A stretch of 64,000 nt of DNA, from positions 3,371,421 through 3,435,420 of the forward strand of contig JAVFKD010000015.1 of the NCBI GenBank assembly GCA_036429605.1. Direction: 5' to 3'. Made by a program: the position numbers and the translations under genes. This DNA comes from Cladobotryum mycophilum. Taxonomy: Eukaryota; Ascomycota; Sordariomycetes; Hypocreales; Hypocreaceae. The notes beneath the pieces were generated by a model that was given only the letters and a program-made list of their open reading frames with translations, was not told the DNA's origin and did no database searches. Below, piece after piece: positions 48,230 through 60,248 of the stretch. How positions within the stretch are numbered: the stretch's first letter is position 1; every line of letters starts with the position of its first letter.

Positions 48230-49792
48230 AGTTGATGATTTCTAATCGTTAATTATTGATGTTTCAATAATATAGGTGACAGCTTTAGTGCTGTTTCGGG
48301 GGGTGAAGCGACGGGAGAAAATACGATTTGAAGATGTTCTTAATCAGGTTCAGAGCTTGTTTCCACTATGAGCTGAATTGTATGATCGATTGGCACCAAC
48401 TAATGGTTAAACAGATGAATAAACATGCAATGATATAGATATTAAAAGAAAGAAAACCGGGCACTCGGCTCATTGTTTGTCTCCGAAAATTGTAGCAACT
48501 CACTGGAACCAACAACTAATAAGGCACGCGCTCAAAGGACCCGATGGCATCTGTTCCCTCAGTCACCCAGGAATTGGCCGTGTTGGTCGTCCAACATACG
48601 GTGTTAACGCAGAAGCATTGAAGATTAATCCTGAGCTATAAGGATACAGGAACAAAAACGGGGAGACCTCGGATCGCTCACTCTCCGATCGGTACATTCG
48701 TGCAAATAGGGCGTCGTCTCGTTTGGGTTATGTTGTTGATAGGTGATTTGCGCCATCTTGCATCTACACATGAGTTTGATATGGGATTTTCCATTTATAC
48801 ACTCCCCAACCAAAGCTTTCCATGATTGATCACGGGCGGGCAGCAGCGATTTGGAATTATTGTAGCAAAAGGGGATTAAGAGGTGCAAATTGATGTCGCT
48901 GAGGGGCCTCTCGGTGGCTACCCTTTACGTATTCTCGCTACCAACAGTATGGTGAAGCGAACCAACATCCGGAAACCGCGCAAATATGAGGGTCACTGAA
49001 TGCCAGCGGATGCTAGATTGAGGCTCATTTTTGCTCAGCTCCTTATAGAAGCAACAGCCGTATTATTGCTGCGACACGCAACAGTGTGGAAGGAGATAAG
49101 TGATTACGGATCATGTGGAAGAACTGTTGCATCACGACGTCAGCTAGAGACACTATTCTTGTATTAGGCAGTGTCTGTTCATACTTGTAGTATATAAACC
49201 ACTTTCCTATTTCTACTTGGTAGAATAAAGGTTTGGATTAAATGGATACTTATAATTAGGTCCCTCAAGCTCACAACGAAATACTAACATGATCGACAGC
49301 ATATGCTCTACATCCAATTGAACATATGTGTCCACCTTCTGACAAGTAAGCCCCATCCCACCCTTCGTATATGCAGTGCAAACTGCAAGCCTGAGCTTTT
49401 CATGGAGACAGGCAATGTACATGCAGAAGTGCGTTAATGAGAATAGCCAACAGAAAACTGTCTTCGGTGAGACACCCGCAGCAGTTGACACGGATATTGC
49501 ATCCTTATGCAGCGCTACCCGACTGCTCTTGAACGCGTACCATTACGGGCTGCAATATTGGAATGGTAATTAAAGACGAGTGGAGAAGTGTTGAGCAATA
49601 TTCAGGTATATGTCATTCAATTTGCATTTTGATCCATTATTTTAGGGCGAGGACCAACATTGATTGTCCTGACAGGTTAAGAGAGAGCAGAGTACAAAGA
49701 GAGTGGAGAGGAGAGTAGAGGTGTGCTTCCACAGTGCACCTACTATGATGCTCCCATAGTTGATGCTACCACGCCGGTCACCATCAAAACAA
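48230..49792. other. Intergenic stretch
   Basis: About 1.6 kb; no protein gene supported. Confidence 0.5.
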
Positions 49793-49911
49793 GGCAGAGT
49801 GGCCGAGTGGTTATGGCGCTGGTCTCAAGTGACATCCAAATATGCACTTGGAATTGCAAAAGCAGTTTTCCAGTCACGAAAGTGGCAGGGGTTCGAATCC
49901 CCTCTCTGTCA
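49793..49911 (+). tRNA. tL(CAA): tRNA-Leu(CAA) with intron
   Basis: Acceptor stem GGCAGAG pairs with CTCTGTC (one G-U), with discriminator A at 49911. A box TGGCCGAGTGG and B box GGTTCGAATCC are present. Anticodon CAA is at 49826-49828. An intron of about 38 nt (49830-49867) contains CACTTG, which can pair with the anticodon region CAAGTG as in other pre-tRNA-Leu(CAA). A long class II variable arm (CAC-GAAA-GTG) supports Leu. T-rich Pol III terminators follow at 49918-49930. Exact intron ends are inferred. Confidence 0.9.
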
Positions 49912-50568
49912 AATAATCTTTTATTTTTTTGGTCATGAAACTAGCAACCAACACAACAGCAGCCTTGGATTTTTGTGTCCCCTCTCCCCGCTCTCTGTTC
50001 TTTTTTCCCTGGTGCATCATCTTTTCTGTGTATTGTGACCAATAGTTCTGCAACCACTCACGCCTCAACACGTTGTGGCAACACTATGCTAATCACGAAC
50101 TACCAGACACCATCAATGATAGTTCACCAACGGCTCGCCAAGGGTTGCAATATAATGCATGATTAGCTGTTCGGGCTTATCGCCATCCTATTGATTGGTG
50201 TCCTCTCAACAATGAGCCGTCCACGTGAGTGATGCCCGTAGAGAGAAGTGCAGCATCGAACTCATAGAACCCTGTCGCCGAATCCCGATGGGATGACGGT
50301 GCGGACCGAACCGGGACCTTGAATGCTCCACCAACAGTGAGAGCTACGGAGAAGGGCGAGAGCTGACTGTTCTACCGTCAGAAGCGCCATTGTCAAATAT
50401 ATGCATCAAGATATATAAGGCAAGTCATGACCATGATGTATCAAGTTTACGGAATCGAAGATAGCAAGAGGCAGCAAGATCGACAAAATATCCTGAAATA
50501 AGCGCTTGATGCACACAACCCATGAATCGAGTCATAAACCATTAATCGTGAACTAGCCACCCTCTTCC
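49912..50568. other. Intergenic stretch
   Basis: tRNA terminator and 3' flank of the P450 gene; nothing else seen. Confidence 0.45.
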
Positions 50569-52385
50569 TCATACGGTTCTTCTCTCAACCCTCACCATAA
50601 AGTCTGTTTGTGAAAAGATACCGCAATTAAATACATTCCAGGGCTTCGTCGGATCGCATACTGAAAAGTCAAATTCTTGCAGAAGCTATAAAAGGGAAAT
50701 GAATCAGTTCAGGCGTCAAAATTCGTTATAGAGGGGCATGTCAGCTCACCTGAACAAAGATCTTGTTCAACTCAATTAGGGCAACCGGTCGTCCAAGGCA
50801 CTGCCATCGACCGTAGCTGAAAATGAGCTCTAGGATTCCCTCCATGGTCTGAACCTTCTCAGGCGAGTTCTCTAACCAACGCTCTGGGCGGAATTCCTTC
50901 GCATCGGTGCCCCAGATGTCCTCGCGACGAAAGATTCCCCATGCGCAGATACCGATGCGCGTGCCGCCGGGAAGAAATCTGCCGTTCCAGTGATCGCCCT
51001 CTGGGGGAACTTCTTTTGCCATGAGGCCTGCGACGGGTGGGAAGATGCGCAAACCTTCCTTGATGACTGCTTGTAAATATGGCATTTCTTGGGCTTCATC
51101 ATTAGTAATGACGGGCCTAGAAATCCTGCTGGAGATAATCTCCTCTCGAAGTCTCGTCAAAACCCGCGGTGTGGTGACGACATGCAGCATCGTCGACCGA
51201 ATTGCTGTGGCAGTTGTGTCGGAACCAGCAACACTACATCCAAGTCAGCACTCTGGTTCTCGAGCGCATGTAATTAAACTCACATTTGAAGCAGAATCTC
51301 TGACTCAGTTTCGCTTTGAGTGAGTCCATGAGCGACAAAAGACCCAAGCATGTCCTTTTGCACCTTTTTGTCTTCGCCAAAGCGCTCTGCGGCGACTTCT
51401 TTGGCAATACTTCAAGTCATGTCAGTTTCGACAATATTTTATACATGAATGCTCATGGCTCACGTACCTCATCACTTTGCCGAATCCGAGAGCGTCTTTG
51501 GCCGATGGGAGGAACCTCTTGAATAGTGGGGAACTGAGCAGCTTGAGCAGCCACGGTATGACAGTGGTGACCATCACCATGGGAAGAGTCTTTTCCGTCG
51601 TTTCGATATACTTGTAGACGTCCGAATCCGTCTCGAGAAAGCCAAAGGGCTCCCCAAAGGCAACGTGCGAAATGACATCCAGCGTAAAGTACTGGGCCTT
51701 GCGCCCAAAATCCACAGGCTTGTTTTTGTCGGCATATTTCCCCAGCAGTCTGGAAAACTCTAGAATATTGTGATCAATTGTTTCTTCGAGGTCATCTACT
51801 TCTCGTCCGGAGTACTTGACAAGTTAGTCAAAGTAGACAATTCGTCATGAAAAAGAAAAATATGACTTACTCCGGCGGCCATCTTTGAACGCAACTCTCT
51901 GTGGTCATCTTCATTTCTGAGGGACAATAGATTATCCCTGCTGGGATCAAAGCGCATTCCCTCGTACCAACTCGATCGTGTGTAGTCGGACCGTGCTTTG
52001 TACATGTGCTTCATCAAGTCGGGCTCGCTTGTGAGCAAATCATTGGGGCCGATGCGAGCAATTGATCCTGCATAGATTGGTCAGTTCAATACGAGATGCT
52101 GATGCAGAGGATACCAATAATCTGGCCCCAATGAACCAATGACACACCATATTTTTGAGTAACTTCCCAAAAGTCAAGGTAGGCTCTGCCACTGGCAACG
52201 GTCCTGACGAGCCACCACGGAGAAATCTTGGCCATGAACGGCCCGTCATATTCATGCAGGTGGTAGTACCATCTAAGCCTCGACGCAACAAAGGACGTGA
52301 GAACAGCGGTAAGCAAGAGCGCTATAGCGGCGCCGGTCTGCCAATCAGGCAAATAAGCCAGCGAAGAAGAGGGGAATAAGGCCAT
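50569..52385 (-). CDS. Cytochrome P450 monooxygenase
   Basis: Six exons (52385-52115, 52067-51871, 51814-51468, 51409-51284, 51233-50750, 50685-50569) with introns of 47-64 nt give 513 residues. An N-terminal membrane anchor (AAIALLLTAVLTSFVAS) is followed by SIARIGPNDLLTSEPDL. Further on are the I-helix oxygen-binding motif VAGSDTTAT, the ExxR motif in KEGLRIFP, FRPERWL, and the heme loop FSYGRWQCLGRP with the Cys thiolate ligand. The pattern matches fungal E-class P450s of the pisatin-demethylase-like type; substrate unknown. No lesion. It is divergently arranged with the LaeA-like methyltransferase gene, start codons about 485 bp apart. Confidence 0.93.
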
Positions 52386-52870
52386 TGTTGCAGCTGTTGG
52401 TCGTAAGAAGAGAACCAACAGGGTCAAACCAACAAACGGAAACTTTAATGAAGCTCCCCTGGTCAGGGTCCGTTATGTATGGATCAAAAGACGCGGCTAT
52501 CCATCTACCCATCCACCCCGTCGGGTCTGCAACAAACCAAGAGGGGAAATGAGGAGAGCGACAGCGGGGGATTTGAAATGCAATGAAAAAAGAGACAACA
52601 ATTTACCTCTTCTTGACCACTTCACTAAACAGATTCGTTCTAGCTTGTGGCGATTGAACTGATTCCTACCAAGCTCAATCGAGAGCCTCCGAGTGTCCGT
52701 CGATCTCGACTAGTGGGAACTAAAAGCGAGGCGATCCCTCGTCAATTTGCCCCTCAAACTTGGAGTGTTGAATCTGTTTTTTTCCTTCTCCTTCAATCTA
52801 TCAAGGTTTTGACTTAAAACGGCCCTCACTTCTTGCTAAGACTGTGTGTCCCGAGGCGGAGAGTTTCAAC
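52386..52870. promoter_or_regulatory. Shared divergent promoter region of P450 and methyltransferase
   Basis: The 485 bp between the two start codons must carry both promoters. Pyrimidine-rich tracts occur on the methyltransferase side (about 52775-52800) before the ATG. No specific operator is proven. Confidence 0.4.
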
Positions 52871-54707
52871 ATGCCGGACGAGGGTCCCCGCTCCGGTGAC
52901 GGTGATACCAAGACCAAAACGACAATGGCCGAGGCACTCGATAACCGAGGAAATGTTAAACAGGACTCCACAAAGGACGCGAGGGAAGGGAACTCGGAAC
53001 CCACACCACCTGGCGATGACGAAGGCTTAGAAGCGGAGGAGGTGAGCACCACTCATGTGTTGTCGCGCGACAGGTGGTGTGACAACCAGACTGACGATTC
53101 ATGTTGCTGCAGGATTTCCCAGATGTCGATTCGGCACTTGGTGTAAGTATCCATGAACCAGATCCGCCAATGCATCTTCGTGAATCGTGTGCGGGTACCA
53201 ACATTTAATCAGGCAGACGACGCTAGCCTCACAACATCACTGCGATCGAGCATTTTACAACACCGGATGGAGAATGGGCGTACATATCATGCATACTTGG
53301 AGTCAAGTATGTTTTAAACAGGGACCCGCAATGGGCAGAGACCGCTATGCTAATCATGTGTATAGTCGGTTATGTGTTACCAAACGATGGGGTACTGTCC
53401 AACTGCTACATACCATGTTGCGAACAATGGAAATATCTATGAACACGAGATTGCTGACAGGCTCTATGAAATAGAGTGAACAAGACCGTTTAGGTACGAA
53501 CAATTGACCACACATGAATACACTCTTCATCTTACTCAGGTCGGACACAAATGATTGAAAGGAGTTGAACTGACGCGACCCTCAGACCTACAACATCACT
53601 TGTTTAGACTCACGTTGGGCAAATTATTTATATGCCCAGCAGGCCACTACAAACCGATTCAGCGCATATTGGATGCTGGAACTGGGACTGGAGTATGGGC
53701 AATGGATATTGGTCGGTGCATCTCTACACCCGCCTGTTAGATAAATATGCTGACGGTCCCTCACGACAGCTGACGAGCATCCTGAAACCGAAGTATGACT
53801 TCTCACATTTCTCGAAATAAATGAAGAGTTCAGGCACGTTACTAACATTTTGACAGGTTACAGGGGTAGATCTAAGTCCCATTCAGCCATCGTTGTAGGT
53901 CACACTCTTTCCTCCCTTGGCCTGTCTTTCATGTCCCGTCCTAGAAGAAGGGTGCGACACAAGCCTAGCATCATATTAACATATCTCAGCGTACCACCAA
54001 ACGTGTCATTCATCATAGACAACCTAGAAGACGAATGGGAATACCCGGCAAAATTTGACTTTGTCTTCGGTCGCATGCTCACTGGTTCGATTAGCGACTG
54101 GCCACGGTTCATCGAGCAAAGCTACAACAATCTAGAGTCAGGGGGTTGGTTCGAACTTCAGGATATATCGATGCGACCGGAATGTCAGGATGGTACCCTA
54201 GTAAAGGATTCGTACATCCACAAGTGGTCAGACGCGATGTTGGAAGCAGCAGCCCGCCTAGGTCGACATGCCGACAGTGCCGTGCTATACAGACAGCAGA
54301 TGGTTGACGCAGGATTTATAAACGTCACGGAAGTGGTGTACAAGTGGCCGACGAACCAGTGGCCGGCAGACGATCACTATAAAGAGTTGGGTAGGCTACA
54401 TCCCTGGAGTTCGGCGTGATGTGTTGTGGTTGGGGCTGACATTGGCTTGTGCAGGGTTCTGGTGTTTACACAACGTAGCTGGAGAGCTTTCTGGCCTCAG
54501 CATGGCGCTCTTCACACGAAGTTTGGGGTGGACGGTGGAGCAGGTTGAAGTTTTCCTGACGAGCGTGCGAGCAGAGATGAAGGACAGGCGGATTCACGCA
54601 TGGTGGCCAATGTAAGTTCTGCAATTGTTTGGAGGGGCCGAATGGGGAGTCTGAGGAACTTGACTAACTCAACTGGCAGACATGTCGTATATGGACAGAA
54701 GCCTTGA
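52871..54707 (+). CDS. LaeA-like SAM-dependent methyltransferase
   Basis: Eleven exons: 52871-53041, 53113-53142, 53213-53306, 53366-53391, 53475-53493, 53586-53711, 53770-53792, 53857-53894, 53990-54390, 54455-54611 and 54680-54707, together 370 residues. The N terminus is acidic and disordered. Next come MENGRTYHAYLES, a short YVLPNDG, and DRLDLQHHLFRLT, all hallmarks of fungal LaeA-like/TAM methyltransferases. Motif I is ILDAGTGTGVWAMDIADEHP, followed by VTGVDLSPIQPSFVPPN and a C-terminal VYGQKP. It should bind SAM; the methyl acceptor is unknown, and LaeA itself acts as a global regulator of secondary metabolism. Exon 5 is only 19 nt (SEQDRL), exons 4 and 7 are 26 and 23 nt. Every junction keeps phase. 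Confidence 0.88.
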
Positions 54708-55677
54708 ATCTACAACCAAAGGGTGGGTGAGGGGGTCACGGACGGATGTCTTTTTGTGCATACACATAGCGAGTAATTGTTTCATTGGAATGTGACTTGA
54801 CGATCATTGACGATATTATGCAAGGGGTTATTTTGATAGCACTTTCTGGGCCTATTACCAAAAACTACAATTTTGGCTTCAAACGGAAGCTACACCCAGA
54901 TGCAATACAGTATCTAAATTTCGTGCGAGCATGTCAACCAGACGTGTTTATACATCTTCCTTGCGCCAAAATGCCAGGCATGCGCATGTGACCACGATAT
55001 CCTTGAGAGTAAAATAAGGGCAAATCTATAAGCCTCGTAGTTTTGACCCACCAGGATGTCTCTGTGATGATAACCGGCTGCCTCGTGACACCAGCTGGAG
55101 GTTGTAGTCACTTCCTTGATCTGAGAATGCAATGGGCAAGAGGCCAGAGTTTCATGCTTCAGTTCCACGTGAGTCGTCCACATCAAGTTCAGGAGAAGAT
55201 CAGCTTTCGGCATCTCCCCCCACCCATGCATCTGACGGCCCACAGACGGCATATCCACATCAGCCAGATGCTGCAGGAACAGAGATTTTGATGCAAAGAT
55301 GCTTCTCTAGCGCATCAGTGGTCTGAATGCCGCATCTTGACGTGACCCGCATCCGAGAACCATCACCACCTGACCTATAGATCATCGTCGACTTTGACAC
55401 GATGATGGGCAGTGGGCAAGACATGCATGGCTTTTAAATTCCATGCATGGTGACTTTATATGGCGTAACTCGTCACATTTACATAGCAAGTGGAGGTATT
55501 GAAGTAAAGCAATAGAAAGATTGGCTTGATAATGCCAGTTGATACACTACAGTTAGGGTCGCAGAATGGACCGTCGATCTCCAACGCCAGCCTACCATAT
55601 CTCACTCATCACAAAACATCCAACAACAGAGGTTTCCCCAAGCATAATGGAAGGAGACCAAAAAGAAACTGCAAAAA
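54708..55677. other. Gene-less stretch
   Basis: No supported gene. Short frames only. Confidence 0.45.
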
Positions 55678-55796
55678 ACATACAACAGCCGGTGTTCGCT
55701 GGTGGTCACCCACCCAACTACTAATCTGCCTCTCATGGGCTTGACTATGGGAGAGCGGACGGGATCCCGTATATTCCAATGGATATGGTCGTATGT
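55678..55796 (-). rRNA. 5S rRNA: 5S ribosomal RNA, dispersed copy 1
   Basis: On the minus strand it begins ACATACGACCATA and ends GGCTGTTGTATGT, followed by a T6 terminator. The 119-nt length, GTCCGCTC, the internal control region AGTAGTTGGGTGGGTGACC and the closing helix I (ACATACGAC with GTTGTATGT) identify it. It is almost identical to the copy at 59406, with one visible difference in helix II (CCCATG instead of CCAATG), which leaves a mismatch against CATTGG. Confidence 0.88.
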
Positions 55797-57335
55797 ATCA
55801 GGGACCGTATTGATTTGACATATATCCATTACCTTATTGATGCCTTTTGTGGTTCTTTCTTTCTGTTCTCAGTCTCCTGTGATACGGCATGGCTGCATGT
55901 CTTGTCGCCGTCGTAAGCCCTTGCTCCAGTATTCGTGACTGTCATATTTCCTTGATATCCTAGTTAGAAGTGCCCACTCAACCTAATTTCCACACAGCAA
56001 GATTACCGTTAATGGATGAATCTACTTTGAGATAATTTCGATCTACTTCTGACAATCTTGGATGTTCGCGTGGTAAAATACCCATCACTGCACATGTCGA
56101 CCAATTTCTCAGGGCAAGATGCGAGCTACATCATCGATCCCTTGCACTGTCATTTTGTTCATCATGGCCAACGTTACGCAATCCTCATCTAACAATAGCC
56201 AAGTCCCCCTGAAACCCCAAAAAAAAACATTTCATTTATACTCATTGTGATGGCGACAGGGAGTATACTAAAAGACACCAAGACTACGGGAGCCTGGCCT
56301 ATAGGAACACAGGCATCGAGTGAAGGAACCCATCATGACATTGGGGGGCTCTCATGTCAAGAATGGCTTTTGCACAGTCATTTTCACCAAGAGTGTAGAT
56401 TTTCTCCCCGTCAATATTGGTATGGTCATGGCTCGCGCTCCTCCAATTTACTGGGATGATAGCCAGTAGAAGCCTCGCCTGGTTCGGAAAGTGTTGGCCG
56501 AGTGAAGGGTGGCCCTTGGGAGAATAGCGCCTTTAGGGAGACCAACGGTGCTCTATGTAGAGAGAATCCTACCAGGGCCATTTACAAGCAGTTCAAAATA
56601 CTCATCAATGGTAGTACCATAACCTTTAACGGACTCTATATATAGGGAGTTTGGAAATGTGACGTGGTTATCCCCTTGCTCGTTTGTGAGTGCGATTATC
56701 CTCGTGGCTCCCTAGGGGGGGGGAGTCCTCTTCGCACACAAGCCACATTTGTGTGTGATAGGAGATTCTGTGTTTCGCCTGGGAGAGTACTGTAAGCTGA
56801 TGGATGAAGCAATTAAACTGGCAATTTAGTAAACTCTAGTCGACAGAAGTGATCCAATGTCCCTGACGACATGTACCGATAGGAACACAAACGCCGCCAA
56901 CGGCCCAGCAGGCGAGGTAGCCAACAGGAGTACTATGGCTGCCATGGTTCATCAAGGCAGTGTACGGAGCCTCCAGTCATCAAATGCCGTCAGCATTAGT
57001 TGTATGCGAATCGGTTGGCGCGTTTGTAAGACGTACCTAAGAATAGGGACAGGTATTTTCGTTGCTAAATACATCACAGACAAAGGGTTCTGAGTTTGAC
57101 CATAGATATTCATCTACATTTATATATGCTCTTTTAGGCTCAGTTTCAGGTAAGCTCTTGACTCTTCGGCCGCTGCTCAATTCTAAAAGCAAGATGTAGA
57201 GATAGTAGATCTCCTGCGGTACAGGACCTGCCTCTCGCCGTTTGTCTCCCCATCTAGCAGTTCAGACGATCTGCGCCCGAGTCCGGAAGTATTAAGACAA
57301 TAAAAGGCATAGAACAGAGACATATAATAACTAAA
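55797..57335. other. Gene-less stretch
   Basis: Short frames without coherent motifs; no supported gene. Confidence 0.45.
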
Positions 57336-57461
57336 TATCTACCCGACGGTCAAAGTACCTTGGATGACGGCGAGATTTTAGATGTCATTGATCTAATCAT
57401 CTTCTGTAGCGGCTACCAACCTTCATTTCCGGTTTGGAATAACATAGCTAATCAGGGCTAA
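57336..57461 (+). pseudogene. Flavin-containing monooxygenase-like relic
   Basis: A 41-codon open segment reads DDGEILDVIDLIIFCSGYQP followed by a Phe/Trp-rich end. The IIFCSGYQP core is the conserved C-terminal FMO / flavoprotein oxidoreductase motif (usually ATGY or CTGY). No start, splice sites or partner exons are found on either side, and the frame closes at TAA. It is a gene remnant with moderate confidence. Confidence 0.45.
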
Positions 57462-58174
57462 CTATGGGATTATAGTAAAGACAGACCATCAAAGGCCTGC
57501 CTTCTAGATGTTTGGAGTGGACAATGGCGGAATACGTAGCTGAATGGAAACAGTATAAATCTGCTGGGCCATGCACCTAGTGAAGAGCAGAAAAGAACCC
57601 TTCAGTTCTCAGAGAGAAAAGCAGAAATATGTAACGAAGCAGAAGAGGGCTGGTCTATTTGCCAATGGGAGAGTTCTCATTGGTCAACTCAAGGATGGAT
57701 TGATCAAGGTCAAGAGGCGGTGTACGAGTGGGTTGGTCAGAATATGAACTTGATGGCAGCGTAGAGACGTAGGTATTAGGCGAAAAATCCACGACATATC
57801 CCAGGTCAATCCGTGCGGTTCCCCGCCTGTAGAGATAAAACAGTGCCACTTGCGCAGAGTACTCAAAGTCGACCAAGCATTAGTATGGAGGAGAAGGCAA
57901 TACCCCTGGTGACAACCTTCTACATAGGGAGCGCGTCGCGGGGTTTAATATTAATGACGAGGCAAAGTCAGACTAAAGTGATCCAAATCGAGAGCCTAGG
58001 CTCATGAGACATGATATGGCTTTCATGAAAAGTGTAGAGAAACGACATGGCACAGGACTAAATTACGATAGGGCAAGTCTCAAGGGATAGATGATCTCGA
58101 GTTAGAAAAAAGAAACATTAGACAATACAAATATGAATGCAACCCGAACAGCCTGGAGCTGGTTCCATCCACTT
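57462..58174. other. Gene-less stretch
   Basis: May contain further decayed monooxygenase sequence, but nothing I can support. Confidence 0.35.
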
Positions 58175-58960
58175 TCAAGGAAGTTCATGAAGTGGATTGG
58201 AACTCTTCTCATAGACATGATCTTGCACACCTAGTTCCTGAAGCTTATACCCGTCGTATGGGGCATTCTTATGGTCCTGTCCTTTGATGCCCCTCTTTAG
58301 TAAACTCCGCCTTATAATGAGTACCAACGCACCAGCGATTAGTATGCCGACGAGTGTCCCACCGATCGAAATGCCCGCAACTGCTCCTGTGGAAAGTCCA
58401 GAGCGGTGTGCCGGTGGAGGTGGAGGTGGAGGTGTTGGCAATGTTGGAAGAGAACTTGGTGGAGTGGTCGCACTCGCTGTCCCCGATGCCGAGCTCGATG
58501 TGACCGCGCTGGCCTGACTGACGTTGAAGTAGTGAGACGTGGTATCAAACACTGGCGACCCGGATTTATACAGTCCCAAGAAGTAAACCAAATCTTGGCC
58601 CTCGGAACCATTTGTTGAGAATTTTGAAACGTCAACTGTCCAAATGAGACTCGTGGATCTGGATTTACCTGTACCGCAGTTAGCATGGTGAGGATCGTGT
58701 AGCTGTTTGTTTCATTTACTTAAAAGGGATGTGTATCCGACTTGACCCTGCTGAGCGCTGGGATACTGTTGCCATAGAAGAAGGTCCATATACTCTAGGT
58801 CGGATGTCCATTGTAGATCAATTTCTTGCCCGACTTTGTACCGCGGATTATCACGGTATATGGAATTGGGTCCAGCTGCAGGAGGCTGGGAGAATGAACT
58901 CTCCGAATAAACGCCAGCGATGGCAGTAAAAAGAGCAACAAACGACAATAGCAGGGACAT
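58175..58960 (-). CDS. Single-pass surface protein with Ser/Thr/Pro-rich stalk
   Basis: Two exons, 58960-58720 and 58668-58175 (intron 58669-58719, GTAAAT donor, ATGCTAACTG branch, TACAG acceptor), give 244 residues. A signal peptide covers about 1-19 (LLLSFVALFTAIAGVYS). An ectodomain (KVGQEIDLQWTSDLEYMDLL, then SLIWTVDVSKF and GLYKSGSPVFDTTSHYFNV) resembles the Ig-like or galectin-like ectodomains of uncharacterised fungal surface proteins. A Ser/Thr/Pro stalk with a Pro8 run, a TM (AGISIGGTLVGILIAGALVLII) and a basic RRSLLKRG cytosolic tail follow. Probable cell-wall or surface sensor-like protein; function unknown. The stop at the end of the first open frame (58712) lies inside the intron. 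Confidence 0.75.
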
Positions 58961-59405
58961 CGCAACGCCGGTTCAAGGAACACAAAAGACAATTGACCTC
59001 TAGTACGGGATTACTGGATAAAAGAGAAGTAGGGAGCACAAGATTATCGAGTGGAGCGATTGATGTAATTATTTTTTTGCCTACGTTACAACGCAAACTC
59101 GAAAATACCTTGCCCAGGTAACCAGGGCAGTGTACAGCGCGCCTTGCGCTATCAGTCTCGTGTATATTTATCCCAGTCGATGACATGAAACAATCCACCG
59201 CCACGGGCGGCTACTGAAACCAGACCGCCTTTGGCCACAATCCTTTGACCCTGTAAGACCAATCAGTCGTTGCGCAGGATTTCGCTTAGGCGGGACTTGA
59301 TTAATAAGGAGCGGGTAGCGAAAAGACGCACAAAGATGTGGGCACTTGACTTGTTTTAATTGCCAGAGTCCGTCAATATAGGGCATTAGAATAGTCATTC
59401 ATATC
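58961..59405. other. Intergenic stretch upstream of 5S copy 2
   Basis: No supported gene. Confidence 0.45.
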
Positions 59406-59524
59406 ACATACGACCATATCCATTGGAATATACGGGATCCCGTCCGCTCTCCCATAGTCAAGCCAATGAGAGGCAGATTAGTAGTTGGGTGGGTGACCAC
59501 CAGCGAACACCGGCTGTTGTATGT
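59406..59524 (+). rRNA. 5S rRNA: 5S ribosomal RNA, dispersed copy 2
   Basis: 119 nt from ACATACGACC to TTGTATGT, with a T6 run after it. Helix II strands CATTGG and CCAATG pair perfectly, where the common fungal form as I recall it has GTGTGG and CCACAC, so the change is compensatory and argues for a functional RNA. It lies in opposite orientation to the copy at 55678. About 20 bp of T-rich 3' flank is also shared. Confidence 0.9.
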
Positions 59525-60248
59525 TTTTTGTAATTTTCTTTTTGGCGTATATTGCATATTGATGTCGTAGGTATAGCCTGTATTATATATAACCTGAATG
59601 AAGCCATCGTCGAACTCGAGGTCCGCCAAGATTCAGAGGCTGTCATTTTTAGAGTCTTGGGGTTCCATTTTGAGAAGGGACTGAACCGACGGTTCAGACA
59701 CTGTATACCATTTTAAAGGTATCAGTTAAATTAGAATCTTTTCATGTGCACTAATTGAACCTTACCCAAGGCTTTATCGTTTGCCTCACTCGAGGTTAAG
59801 TGGTCAAGGTGAACGAAAGAGTCGAGGGCGAAAGGGCAAGAAACGACCAAGTAATTGGAAGAAAGAAATCCATGGTTCTTGGTCAATCAGTGGATGATTA
59901 AACGCCTGGAGCGCTGGCGGAAGATGCCAAACTAGGCGAGCTGTATTGGAATTTACCCCGCCTACCTTCTTCTCCAGGGCTCTGTTACTGGTTATGTACG
60001 TCTCTCTCTTGCATAGGCCTTGATACATGTCAAACCCCATCCAGATAAAGGACAAAATTAGACTGCCAATGAGAAGCTGCCTGTTGCCGCCTACATCTTC
60101 AAGGACCAAACCCAAGGCGCGATGGCCCATCAGAGCGATGCTATTCCCCTTATAATAGGGACTGGGGTAATTTACAGCCGTCTATCACCACAATTATAAC
60201 ACAACACATCCTTCAGTCGTCGCCACAAACCACCCACCATCTATAATA
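59525..60248. other. Intergenic stretch
   Basis: No supported gene; ends in the promoter of the PAN-like gene, with a CA-rich leader just before the ATG. Confidence 0.45.
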
